DNA of 64,000 bases from the NCBI RefSeq assembly GCF_024206475.1, contig NZ_JAMBPR010000037.1, forward strand, positions 1 to 64,000, given 5' to 3'. Position 1 is the first letter of the stretch. Every line of letters starts with the position of its first letter. Source of the DNA: Paraburkholderia sp. CNPSo 3274. GTDB lineage: Bacteria > Pseudomonadota > Gammaproteobacteria > Burkholderiales > Burkholderiaceae. This document shows, piece after piece, positions 24,275 to 31,924 of this stretch. The notes beneath the pieces are model-generated. The model had not been told where the DNA came from and searched no databases. It was given only the letters and a program-made list of their open reading frames with translations. Both the position numbers and the translations under genes were made by a program.

Positions 24275-24352
24275 CGGGATAGAGGGCGCCGATGACACCA
24301 TGGATCTGGCCGGCGGCCTTCCGCTTCCCGGCAGCACGCGAGGAGACATCCG

Positions 24353-24748
24353 ATGCCACGCACTCCCACGCCTGTCGCTCGCGTCCTGGTGGTTCCGTCT
24401 TTCCGTGACTGGGTGAGCAAGATCCTGTTTCACGCGGCAGCAGTGTGTGCTCTCGCGTTGTATACCATTGCCGCGCACGCGCAGCTTGCCGAACCCACCG
24501 AACTCGTCGATCAGCAGCACTGCATGTTCTGCCACACGTCGGACGCGCCATTTCTCGCGCCGTCGTTTCACCAGATCGCAGAGCGCTACCGCGACAAGCC
24601 GAATGCCAGCACCCTTCTTGAAGATAAGCTCAGGCACGGCGGCAAGGCGCACTGGGGCGACATGGCGATGCCCCTGCCAGACGACCGCGGCGGCCCGCTA
24701 TCAGCCGAGGACGCACGCACACTCGTTCAATGGGTACTGAGCCAGTAA
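24353..24748 (+). CDS. class I c-type cytochrome, exported
   Basis: A 131-residue precursor with a signal sequence (residues ~20-43, ILFHAAAVCALALYTIAAHA with cleavage after AHA) and a single haem site C57-MF-C60-H61. The likely distal Met ligand is in WGDMAMPLPDD. Size and motif match small periplasmic electron carriers related to cytochrome c551/c5. Start ATG 24353 follows GAGGAGACA. With an FNR box upstream it probably serves an anaerobic or microaerobic electron path; no terminal reductase is encoded in the window. Confidence 0.9.
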   Translation: MPRTPTPVARVLVVPSFRDWVSKILFHAAAVCALALYTIAAHAQLAEPTELVDQQHCMFCHTSDAPFLAPSFHQIAERYRDKPNASTLLEDKLRHGGKAHWGDMAMPLPDDRGGPLSAEDARTLVQWVLSQ

Positions 24749-24778
24749 TTGCGCAAACGTATCTAAAGGAGAACCTTC

Positions 24779-25147
24779 ATGCGCGTTACCGTCCATCTCG
24801 ACAGTTTCGATCAACTCGACCCTTCTGCTTGCGCGATCGTCTGGATCGACACCGAAGCGAAGAAATGGTCCCGCGAAGGCCATGCAGGCGTGAGTCTGTC
24901 CGAATGGGGGCAATGCCGTCCCTCGCCGGGCGGCACGAGCCTGCTGGCGTGTGAAGACCGGCGTGAGGTGTGCACGCTGGACGGTCTGAATCTCGGGTCG
25001 AGCGATGGTCCCTTCGAAGGCGAGTGCGGTGACGTGCACTGGCGTGCGCGCATGAGCGCCGGGCCGCTCGGTGCACGCTGGCACGTGCAATGTGTCGATG
25101 AGAGCGCGCGGGAACCAGAGGATGGCCTCTTCGCCGACGAAGTCTGA
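24779..25147 (+). CDS. conserved-looking hypothetical protein
   Basis: 122 residues, acidic, soluble, no family recognised. It has a strong ribosome binding site (AAAGGAGA) and begins 30 bases after the cytochrome c stop, so both are likely on one FNR-controlled transcript. Features seen: repeated Trp/Cys-containing short strands (AIVWIDTEAKKWSREG, CGDVHWRARM, ARWHVQCVDE), suggesting a small beta-rich fold, with five cysteines. Confidence 0.7.
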   Translation: MRVTVHLDSFDQLDPSACAIVWIDTEAKKWSREGHAGVSLSEWGQCRPSPGGTSLLACEDRREVCTLDGLNLGSSDGPFEGECGDVHWRARMSAGPLGARWHVQCVDESAREPEDGLFADEV

Positions 25148-25176
25148 TGGGGCTTCCTCTTCAGACGCAGCGTTAC

Positions 25177-25530
25177 TCAGTGATCGCGGCGCCTGGCACC
25201 GCTTCGACAAAAGGCGCTTGCGGGCCCAGTGGAACCAAGTTGACGCTCGGCTGCGTCGAATGCCGCGCGCATGGCGGCCACGGGGTCGTCGCCCTCGCAA
25301 TGGCCAAGCGGCGCGAGTTCCCTTGAAGCTGAAACGAGGTCGAGACGAACGTCATAGGCCGGCTGGTGGATTCCGGGCTGCAAGGGGTGCATCCGCTCGA
25401 TCGCGAGATGACACCCTGCCAGCACGCCGCCGCTGAACCGCTCGAGGCGCAGCAATTGAACGCCGGCTTCCGCCTCGAGGGCAGAGGAACCGGGAAAACC
25501 CAGATAAACAATTTGCATCCCGAGTCCCAT
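25177..25530 (-). CDS. ribosome hibernation factor (HPF/YfiA)-like protein
   Basis: 117 residues. The layout matches the HPF beta-alpha-beta-beta-beta-alpha fold: first strand MQIVYLGF, helix SSALEAEAGVQLLRLERF, strands CHLAIERMHP and YDVRLDLVSASRELA, then helix DPVAAMRAAFDAAERQL. Classical HPF proteins bind the 30S subunit and silence ribosomes in dormancy. Sequence identity is not high, and the basic surface of HPF is weak here, so function is tentative. Start ATG 25530 has AAGGGG upstream. It follows the gene at 25839 and would share its FNR promoter. Confidence 0.55.
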   Translation of the reverse strand: MGLGMQIVYLGFPGSSALEAEAGVQLLRLERFSGGVLAGCHLAIERMHPLQPGIHQPAYDVRLDLVSASRELAPLGHCEGDDPVAAMRAAFDAAERQLGSTGPASAFCRSGARRRDH

Positions 25531-25599
25531 CGCCGTGCCCCTTCAGAAATCGGCGTTGTTGCTGCCCGAAGGCTCGTTACCGCCATCGACCATGCCTGA

Positions 25600-25839
25600 C
25601 TACACTTCAAACGCGTGACGGATTTTCAGGTCGATCCACACCATGCCTTCGCGCAGCCCCTCGAGCACCGCCTCTCGCTCGGTTTCAAACACACGGTGAT
25701 GCGCAAAGGCGTGCGAGAAGCACTGCGTCTGCGGACCGTGCGTGACGCTGACTTCGCAGCAAAAACCGCCTTGCGGAGCCGGCGACGTGAGTGCCTGGAC
25801 GCTCCAGGCGCCCGAATCGATATGGCCGGTAAGTGACAT
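25600..25839 (-). CDS. small conserved-looking hypothetical protein
   Basis: 79 residues from ATG 25839 (AGGAGG upstream): SLTGHIDSGAWSVQALTSPA, then GFCCEVSVTHG, FSHAFAHHRVFETEREAVLE and GLREGMVWIDLKIRHAF. It resembles a small Burkholderia family with a beta-strand core and a C-terminal helix carrying Glu/Arg pairs; the type is sometimes annotated as a sugar epimerase, which its size makes unlikely. An FNR promoter precedes it and the HPF-like gene follows. Confidence 0.7.
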   Translation of the reverse strand: MSLTGHIDSGAWSVQALTSPAPQGGFCCEVSVTHGPQTQCFSHAFAHHRVFETEREAVLEGLREGMVWIDLKIRHAFEV

Positions 25840-25893
25840 GATTGCGTTCCTCCTGGGGCCTGGTGGTGATCGACTGGATCTGCGATTGAATTC

Positions 25894-25934
25894 AGGATAA
25901 GACCGGGTAGCCGAAGCCAATTGATGCACGTCAA
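25894..25934 (-). promoter_or_regulatory. FNR-type promoter: TTGAT-N4-GTCAA plus TATCCT
   Basis: TTGATGCACGTCAA at 25921-25934, then 21 bp, then TATCCT (25894-25899) reading leftward. Box centre is 88 bp from ATG 25839. Confidence 0.7.
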
Positions 25935-25950
25935 CCCTGACTGGCACCGC

Positions 25951-26991
25951 TCACCGCGGTGCGCTACCAAAGGCCCGCGTAGCGCGCCGCTTACGCGGGC
26001 CGCTGTAAGAGCGGACCGACGTTTCACCGCCACCACCTGCGCTATGCGAGGCACACGTCGCCATCGCCTGATCTGTTGCGCGTTTCGCCGGCGCCGCAAC
26101 GAGCACCGGGCACAGGGCGTCGCGCAGGGCGTGCGACGCAACGCTGCCGGGCAGCGCCTGCGTCCGCATGCGCCGCCCCTGCAATCCGATGACGAGTAGA
26201 TCGGCACCCCAGCCACGTGCCTCGCGCAGAATTGTGCTGGCGATGTCGTCGAGTTCGTCGTACGTCGCCAGCGCCGCAATCGATACCCGGGAGCCGCAGG
26301 ACGCAACGAGCGCCTCGGCACGGGCAAGCGTACTGGCGCGGTCATCCTCAAATAGATGGGTGAGTCCCTGGCCTCCCACATGGAGCGTGCGTTCTACGAC
26401 GTAGATCACGCGCAATTCCACCTCCGCCGGCACGCACCCAACCGCGAGTTGAAGGGCGGCATAGGCACTCGCGCTTCCGTCGACGGCGATCAGCGCGCGC
26501 GCAAGAGGTGGTTCGTCCAGTGCAAGCAATTGCGACGGCACATACAGCAACGTCCGGCGCGTCGCGTACGCGATTTCCTCCGGATCAAGCCTGCAGGCCC
26601 AGCGCTGCCCAGGGTGATGCGCTGCGAGCACCACCAGATCGGCGTCGAAAGAGTCGGCAGCGTGAGCAACGGCGACAGGCGCGTTTGTGTGCAGCACCGG
26701 GAGATCGAGCAGTTGCACGTCCGGTTCGCGTCGCTCGAGTGCCAACGCGGTCGCGGCATCGCGCAAGTCGAGTTCTGCACGGCGGATCATCGCTGCGTGT
26801 GTCTCGGCACCGTCCGGCAGCCCCAACTGGAGGGCGGGGAACAGGGAGGCAGGATCGGCGATGAGTTCGACGAGCTTGATCGGCGCATCGCGATTCGCAA
26901 GGCGGCAGGCAAATGCCGCAAGCGAAACGAGGCCACTTCCGCCCTCGGCGGTGGCCATGAGGCGCTGGAAAGGTTCCGCTGGGAGTTCCAT
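25951..26991 (-). CDS. universal stress protein, divergent two-domain type
   Basis: 346 residues. Domain 1 (residues ~15-160) is degenerate; domain 2 starts LARALIAVDGSASAYAAL and keeps a partial nucleotide motif GLQGRRMRTQALPGS, then CPVLVAAPAK. A ~45-residue basic, Ser/Gly-rich tail follows (through SYSGPRKRRATRAFGSAPR), unusual for Usps and possibly non-native. Start ATG 26991 lacks a strong ribosome binding site. It is downstream of another divergent usp at 27060 with a 68-base gap. Confidence 0.8.
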   Translation of the reverse strand: MELPAEPFQRLMATAEGGSGLVSLAAFACRLANRDAPIKLVELIADPASLFPALQLGLPDGAETHAAMIRRAELDLRDAATALALERREPDVQLLDLPVLHTNAPVAVAHAADSFDADLVVLAAHHPGQRWACRLDPEEIAYATRRTLLYVPSQLLALDEPPLARALIAVDGSASAYAALQLAVGCVPAEVELRVIYVVERTLHVGGQGLTHLFEDDRASTLARAEALVASCGSRVSIAALATYDELDDIASTILREARGWGADLLVIGLQGRRMRTQALPGSVASHALRDALCPVLVAAPAKRATDQAMATCASHSAGGGGETSVRSYSGPRKRRATRAFGSAPR

Positions 26992-27059
26992 GTACGTATC
27001 CAGTTCAACTGAACGAAGACCACAGGTACACAATGCGTGGCCGCGTCGTGGGCCTGCCC

Positions 27060-27893
27060 TCAGGCCAGCATCGACGTCTTCGAACCCTGCGGCACGAGGA
27101 GCAGCGGCAGCACCGTGCGCTGCGCCACGTCGGCGGCAACGCTCGCGTAGCGCCACCGGCCGCCTTCATGGCCGCCGCGCGTGCCGAGCACCAGCAGATC
27201 CGCGCGCCACTGCAGCGCCGCCTGAATGATCGCGTGCGCCGTCGACTCGCCATCGTGCTGGGCTTCGAGGATGGCCGCGTCGAAGTCCTCGGGATGCTGC
27301 GCGGCCGCCCGGTCACACGCGAGATAACCCACGCGCACCGCCGTGCGTGAAGCGGCCAGCCTCGCCGCTTCACGCACGGCGTAAGCCGATGCCGCGCTTG
27401 CATCGCTCGCCACGAAAACGCGCCGTGGCGGCACCGAACAGTGGCGCGCGGTGAGTGTGGGCAGCAAAAGCACCGGGCAGTCCGTTTCGCCTGCAAGCGC
27501 GACCGGGTTGGCCGGGGCCCCGATCGTCACGTCGGCCTTCCAGCCGCGTACCGCGCGAGCAAGCGCCTCGTTACGCGCTGCGCTGTCCGGCCCCGTGCGA
27601 AGGAATTCGCAGTCCGCCTCGATTCCGCGTAGCGCCAGCAGTTCGCGAGCGGCTTCGAGCGTCGCGGCCAGGGTGATCCGATTGGAGAGGTGCTGCGCGG
27701 CCCGTTGATCCGAATCCGCCAGCAAAGCCGAAGGTGCAAGGCCAGCAAGCCGTACGTGCGCGCCACGAACTGCCCAGCCCGCTACGCAGTCGAGCAGCGA
27801 GGCGACGCGCTCCATTCCGGTAAACAGGACATAGAGGCGTGAATAGGGCGCAACGTGCTGCATTCTGGCGGCCGCGGCGGTCAGTCGCTTCAT
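27060..27893 (-). CDS. universal stress protein, divergent two-domain type
   Basis: 277 residues from ATG 27893 (GGGAGG upstream). Both domains have the Usp alpha/beta layout: SRLYVLFTGMERVASLLDCV at the start and RRVFVASDASAASAYAVREA in the second half, ending ADLLVLGTRGGHEGG and TVLPLLLVPQG. The nucleotide-binding glycines are mostly lost, so it may not bind ATP. It is upstream of the 25951 usp and on the same strand as hsp20, 173 bp further up; read-through from the hsp20 FNR promoter is possible. Confidence 0.8.
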   Translation of the reverse strand: MKRLTAAAARMQHVAPYSRLYVLFTGMERVASLLDCVAGWAVRGAHVRLAGLAPSALLADSDQRAAQHLSNRITLAATLEAARELLALRGIEADCEFLRTGPDSAARNEALARAVRGWKADVTIGAPANPVALAGETDCPVLLLPTLTARHCSVPPRRVFVASDASAASAYAVREAARLAASRTAVRVGYLACDRAAAQHPEDFDAAILEAQHDGESTAHAIIQAALQWRADLLVLGTRGGHEGGRWRYASVAADVAQRTVLPLLLVPQGSKTSMLA

Positions 27894-28066
27894 TCTATGC
27901 CTCCCCCGTTCATGCACCCGCACCGAGTTGCGCCGCGCGTAAGCCGTGCTGCACAAACGCAAAAAAAGAAGGCGCGGAGCCAATGCCCCTGCGCCGTCAT
28001 GGCGTGCGCCGGGCCTTCATGCCCGGGTCGACGCGCCCTCTCCCCCGTCTAGAAGACCTCAGGCGC

Positions 28067-28501
28067 TCACTCGATCTGCAGCCGCTTCTGTTCGGTGGCC
28101 GTTTTTTTTGGCAGCGTAAGCGAGAGCACGCCATCCTGATACTGCGCATTGGCGCTGCTTTCGTCGATATCGCTGGCGAGCGAGAACGTGCGCGCGAAGG
28201 AGCCGCTGTACCGTTCGCGGCGAATGACGCGTTCGCCTTCCTTCTGTTCGGTCTTGCGCTCGACCTTCGCATGAATCGAAACCACATTCCCGTCGATTTT
28301 TACGTCGATGTCCTTCTTGTCCACACCCGGCATCTCGGCCTTCACCGTGTAACCCTTCTCGTTCTCCGTGACATCGAGTTTCATCGTCGAGAGTTCGCTC
28401 TCCTCGGCGGCGAGCATGCCGCGCATCGGCCGAAACAGCCCCTGGAAGAGATCCGAAACAGGTTCCATGGAAAACGGGTCATAACGTGTCAGATTGCTCA
28501 T
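28067..28501 (-). CDS. small heat shock protein Hsp20/alpha-crystallin
   Basis: 144 residues. An N-terminal arm (TRYDPFSMEPVSDLFQGLF) precedes the alpha-crystallin domain: MKLDVTENEKGYTVKAEMPG, VDKKDIDVKIDGNVVSIHAK, GSFARTFSLASDID, and DGVLSLTLPKK, the usual GVLxLxLPK strand. It is an ATP-independent holdase that keeps proteins soluble; the mycobacterial counterpart HspX is a hallmark of hypoxic dormancy. The promoter has an FNR box and TAGATT at 21 bp, divergent from a usp gene. Confidence 0.92.
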   Translation of the reverse strand: MSNLTRYDPFSMEPVSDLFQGLFRPMRGMLAAEESELSTMKLDVTENEKGYTVKAEMPGVDKKDIDVKIDGNVVSIHAKVERKTEQKEGERVIRRERYSGSFARTFSLASDIDESSANAQYQDGVLSLTLPKKTATEQKRLQIE

Positions 28502-28560
28502 TGTGTTGCCTCCTGTAGCCCTTCGTGGCGCACAACCCTGCGATGAGTCGCGCTATACCC

Positions 28561-28601
28561 AATCTAGGCAGCAACGGAGTTTTCTGATTGATCTGCCTCA
28601 A
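28561..28601 (-). promoter_or_regulatory. FNR-type promoter of hsp20: TTGAT-N4-CTCAA plus TAGATT
   Basis: TTGATCTGCCTCAA at 28588-28601, 21-bp spacer, TAGATT (28561-28566) reading leftward. Box centre is 93 bp from ATG 28501. The same TAGATT is used before the phasin gene. Confidence 0.75.
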
Positions 28602-28654
28602 TGTCTCCTTTTTTCCGAAATCCGCGGGCGCCGTATTTATCCGTGAAGAGATGA

Positions 28655-28695
28655 TTGATTCAAATCAACCATCGCGAGCCCTCCGTTCTTAGACT
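28655..28695 (+). promoter_or_regulatory. FNR-type promoter of usp: perfect TTGAT-N4-ATCAA plus TAGACT
   Basis: TTGATTCAAATCAA at 28655-28668 (perfect consensus), 21-bp spacer, TAGACT at 28690-28695. Box centre lies 92 bp before ATG 28754. Confidence 0.8.
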
Positions 28696-28753
28696 CGAAT
28701 CACTTTCTCCGCCCTTAGGGGCGGTGCCACGACCCCGTTCGCTGGAGATCACG

Positions 28754-29593
28754 ATGAGCTACAAAACGATCATGGTGCATATGGATACGAGCGCGCGCGC
28801 AAGCGCGCGACTCACACTTGCGTTGAAGCTGGCCCGCAGGTTTGGCGCGCATCTGGACGGATTGTTTGCGGCGTTCGAGCCGCACCCGCGCGAGTTTTAC
28901 GTGATGGCTGGCACGGCCGACTATTACGACACGCACCGCAAGCTGCGCCGCGAATAGCGCGGCGCGATCGAGCGGCTCTTTCGCGCCGAACTGGCTCGTG
29001 CGCAGGTCGATGGCGCCTGGGTGACTCCAGAGGGCGATCCGGTCACGGCGGTCATGCGGCGCAGCCGGACCGCCGACCTCGTGATCCTCGGGCAAACCGA
29101 TCAGGACAATCCGGAATCCTATATTGCTGAACACTTTTCGGAAACTGTGCTTCTCGGCGCGGGCGGTCCCGTGTTGTTAATGCCGTACACAGGCAGCTTC
29201 GAATCGGTCGGCGAACGCGTCCTCGTGGCCTGGAACGGCAGCCGCGAGTCCGCTCGCGCGATTCACGACGCCATGCCTTTCATCGCGCGGGCGGCCCAGG
29301 TGACCATCGTGGCCGCCTCCACGACCTTTACGCCCGCCGAGTCGCAGGCGTCGTGCGCCGATCTCGCCGCCATGCTTGCGCGCCATGGCGCGACGACGGT
29401 CGATATCACCCGGTTCGACCGCGACGCAGTTGAATCCACAGGCGATGCGCTGCTCAGTTCTGCGGCCGATGGCGGCTACGATCTGCTCGTGATGGGTGCA
29501 TACGGGCACGCACGCCTGCAGGAACTCGTATTGGGCGGCGCCACGCGCTCCATCCTTGCCACGATGACGCTGCCGGTACTCATGTCTCATTGA
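28754..29593 (+). pseudogene. two-domain universal stress protein interrupted by an in-frame amber codon
   Basis: Close paralogue of the intact 280-residue usp at 44761. The frame from ATG 28754 reads YKTIMVHMDTSARASARLTL up to HRKLRRE, meets TAG at 28955-28957, and continues in the same frame as IERLFRAELARAQVDG through the second domain to VLMSH. No base is lost: the stop falls where the paralogue has Lys (K-R-S-E-V-E-R-L-F), so one substitution explains it. A downstream ATG (29021) could give a 190-residue one-and-a-bit-domain product. The upstream FNR promoter is perfect. Either a recent null, a suppressed stop, or a sequencing error. Confidence 0.8.
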
Positions 29594-29637
29594 AGGACCT
29601 CGCGTCGATTCTATTCAGCTTCCACTGGAGCCTTACC

Positions 29638-30138
29638 ATGTACTCGCGTATTCTGGTCGCACTCGACGGCAGCAAGACCGCATCACACGCTCTCGACGCC
29701 GCGATCAAACTGGCGCTCGACATGGGCGCGCAACTGCAGGCGCTCTATGTGGTAGACCTGCCCGTCATCGCGTACGACGTGCCCGGCTACGATCCTTCGA
29801 TCGTGCGCGACGCGTATATCGAGGAGGGACGCGTGATTCGTGCCGACGCGGATGCGCGCATGGCGCAACAAGGCGTGAAAGGCTCATCGTGCTCGGTTGA
29901 AGTCGAACTCCCTGCGGAAGACGTCGCACAGTGTATCCAGCAGGCGGCGGCAGACTGGCATGCCGATCTGATCGTCATGGGCACACACGGGCGTCGCGGT
30001 GTGCGCCGCCTCATGCTGGGCAGCGTTGCCGAGCGCGTGCTGAGGTGCGCGTGCTGTCCCGTGTTGCTCGTACCTGCACGTACGGCGGCGTCCGACGAGG
30101 AAGAGCAGGCGAAGCACAACGCCCGCGTACCGGCGTGA
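29638..30138 (+). CDS. universal stress protein, single domain
   Basis: 166 residues from ATG 29638 (GGAG upstream): MYSRILVALDGSKTASHAL, Usp core, and an intact nucleotide motif GTHGRRGVRRLMLGS followed by CPVLLVPA. A short charged tail (SDEEEQAKHN) follows. It begins 44 bases after the interrupted usp and should share that promoter. Because its ribosome binding site is its own, the amber stop upstream need not silence it, though Rho-dependent polarity is possible. Confidence 0.9.
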   Translation: MYSRILVALDGSKTASHALDAAIKLALDMGAQLQALYVVDLPVIAYDVPGYDPSIVRDAYIEEGRVIRADADARMAQQGVKGSSCSVEVELPAEDVAQCIQQAAADWHADLIVMGTHGRRGVRRLMLGSVAERVLRCACCPVLLVPARTAASDEEEQAKHNARVPA

Positions 30139-30264
30139 GTGACCGGGTGGATAGCCGCGCGTGATCCACGTCCTTTCCGACGTCACTCCGCTCGTCGTCG
30201 TCCGAGTCGTCCCCGTATTTTCTCCTCAAGCGAGAAGCGCCGCGACGGCGGCGGACGAAAACAA

Positions 30265-30290
30265 CTGGGCCAGTCGTGTTGCTGGCCCAG
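30265..30290. terminator. bidirectional hairpin between convergent genes
   Basis: CTGGGCCAG (30265-30273) pairs with CTGGCCCAG (30282-30290) across an 8-base loop. It lies between the converging usp (ends 30138) and CBS-BON gene (ends 30322), where a shared terminator is expected. AAAA before the stem provides U-rich RNA for leftward transcripts. Confidence 0.6.
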
Positions 30291-30321
30291 CCTTCACCGC
30301 GCCTGGACGCACCCACCTTCC

Positions 30322-31011
30322 TTACATCGGCGTGAACACCACCGGGTAGCCGAGATGGTCCTCGACACCCTTGACGCCAGGCACACGCTCCGCAGAGACG
30401 AGTATCGCCTTGCGCTCCTCTTCCGAGTTCACCGTGCCCCAGAAATGGACGATCCCTTCCTTGACGACGACGTTCTCCGCCGCCATTGCCCAGCGATGTC
30501 CATCCAGCGCGTGCATGACGTTGCGATGGATGGTTTCGTCCGAAGCAAGGGCCGCCTCGTCGGGCCGCGCGGCGCTCGCCAGCGCGCGTATCAGGTTCGC
30601 ACGGCTTACGATACCCACCAGATTGCCCTGATCGAGTACGGGCACACGCTTGATATGAAGGCGTTCGAGCACGTCGGCGATCTCGCTGAGCGGCGTGGAA
30701 GGCGAAACCGAAACGACGTTGCCCGTCATGACGTCGCCCACTTTCACCGCGTTTTCCTTCAGGTACTCGCCTGCAAGCTTGCGCGTCGAATGGAGGAATT
30801 CCCCAAACCAGCTTCGCTGTGGCTTGCCGGTGCCCGTTTCCACTCGATGCAGCAGATCGCTTTCGCTGAGAATGCCGACAACCGCTCCGCCATCGTCAAC
30901 GACCGGAATCCCGCTGATGTGATGTTCGGTGAGCAACGTTGCTGCCTCGAAAATTGACGCATTGGGGCGCACGGTGATGACGTCCGTCGTCATGATGTCT
31001 GATGCTTGCAT
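30322..31011 (-). CDS. CBS-pair plus BON domain protein
   Basis: 229 residues, cytoplasmic. CBS1 covers about residues 1-60 (SDIMTTDVITVRPNASIFEA, SGIPVVDDGGAVVGILSESD), CBS2 about 90-150 (VGDVMTGNVVSVSPSTPLSE, KRVPVLDQGNLVGIVSRANL), and a BON domain about 155-225 (VVVKEGIVHFWGTVNSEEER, VPGVKGVEDHL). CBS pairs bind adenine nucleotides and sense energy state; BON domains bind lipids or mediate protein contacts. The combination suggests an energy-sensing adaptor. FNR promoter with TAAATT at 21 bp. Confidence 0.9.
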   Translation of the reverse strand: MQASDIMTTDVITVRPNASIFEAATLLTEHHISGIPVVDDGGAVVGILSESDLLHRVETGTGKPQRSWFGEFLHSTRKLAGEYLKENAVKVGDVMTGNVVSVSPSTPLSEIADVLERLHIKRVPVLDQGNLVGIVSRANLIRALASAARPDEAALASDETIHRNVMHALDGHRWAMAAENVVVKEGIVHFWGTVNSEEERKAILVSAERVPGVKGVEDHLGYPVVFTPM

Positions 31012-31049
31012 GAGGTCCTCCGTTAAGGGCCAACGCCCCGATATGATTC

Positions 31050-31090
31050 AATTTAAAGATTGCAAGGCCGCGCGCATTGACTTGAATCAA
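31050..31090 (-). promoter_or_regulatory. FNR-type promoter of CBS-BON gene: TTGAC-N4-ATCAA plus TAAATT
   Basis: TTGACTTGAATCAA at 31077-31090, 21-bp spacer, TAAATT (31050-31055) reading leftward. Box centre is 72 bp from ATG 31011. The box overlaps the last codon and stop of the DUF1488 gene. Confidence 0.75.
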
Positions 31091-31410
31091 GCGTGCGGCC
31101 TCACTGCGAACGGGCTTTTCACGCCATCGTCCGAATCCCTGTACATGCGGAAGTAGCCGCTGTGAAGCGTGATCGCTTCGGACTGCGTCGCCTCGATCAT
31201 GCGAGCCGCTGCTCTTTCGATCGCGGCCCGGTGGGCAAGGAATGCGCCGCACAAATCCGCTTCGCGCAGGGAGGCGGCGCCGAAATGATCTTCGAGCGCC
31301 TCGGCCGTGATCGCGCACTCGACGTGCATGTCGCCGGCCGTAGCGGGAAAGGTCAACGCGAGCCGGCTGGCGTCATAGTGCGGCGACCGATCGGAAAAGA
31401 TGATGTTCAT
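31087..31410 (-). CDS. DUF1488 family protein
   Basis: 107 residues matching the DUF1488 layout: an N-terminal SPHYDASRLALTFPAT strand pair, VECAITAEALEDHFGA, then helix GAFLAHRAAIERAAARMIEA. The family is small, cytoplasmic and uncharacterised. The stop codon lies within the FNR box of the next gene, so the two genes are tightly packed and the DUF1488 transcript would read through into it. Confidence 0.75.
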   Translation of the reverse strand: MNIIFSDRSPHYDASRLALTFPATAGDMHVECAITAEALEDHFGAASLREADLCGAFLAHRAAIERAAARMIEATQSEAITLHSGYFRMYRDSDDGVKSPFAVRPHA

Positions 31411-31559
31411 GCTGATGCCCCCCTTCGCATGCGCGCTCGCGAATGAGCTAGATCGTGATGCAACCCTGGAAGGACCATGGCAGTTTTATGTGCAATATCG
31501 AACTTGCGCGCGACATCGTATTAGATGCTTCGCCGAAGGAGCGCTTGCGCCACGCGCAG

Positions 31560-31918
31560 TTCGCGTTGCTATTCAGCATCGGAGTCGACCAGGGCGAGGC
31601 GGCGAGCCGCTTGCGCGCTTGCGCCGGGCTCGTGACGCGGGGGCTTCCGTAAACGACCACCGTATGCGCGATTCCGAGTTGCTGCAGCCGCTCTTCGGTT
31701 TTCCAGTAGTCGAGCTGAAGGCGTACGCCGCACATTTCCGGACGCCGCAGAAACGCCGCGTCCTCGTCGGCCTGAACATAGCTCTGGCTTTCGATCAGTT
31801 GGCGCACGCGCGGCGCGAGACGCACCGCTCCTTCGGCTGGTGGCTGCCTTTTGCGTTGCGCCGGGCGCGCCCCGGCTCGTTCGAGGCGCACTGCAGCAGA
31901 AAGCCCCCGGTTGCCCAT
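31560..31918 (-). pseudogene. LOG-family (Rossmann nucleotide-binding) protein, N-terminal remnant
   Basis: From ATG 31918, 6 bases after the dehydrogenase stop, the frame matches the start of LOG/YgdH-type proteins: LIESQSYVQADEDAAFLRRP, GVRLQLDYWKTEERLQQLGI, TVVVYGSPRVTSPAQARKRL. After about residue 107 homology ends and the frame drifts into unrelated sequence; the PGGxGTxxE catalytic core of the family is absent. It was probably the second gene of the dehydrogenase operon. Confidence 0.7.
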
Positions 31919-31924
31919 GGCGAG

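Noticed and set aside
27894..28066. Possible small plus-strand genes between usp and hsp20
   Set aside because: No translation signals; low-complexity Arg/Pro translations.
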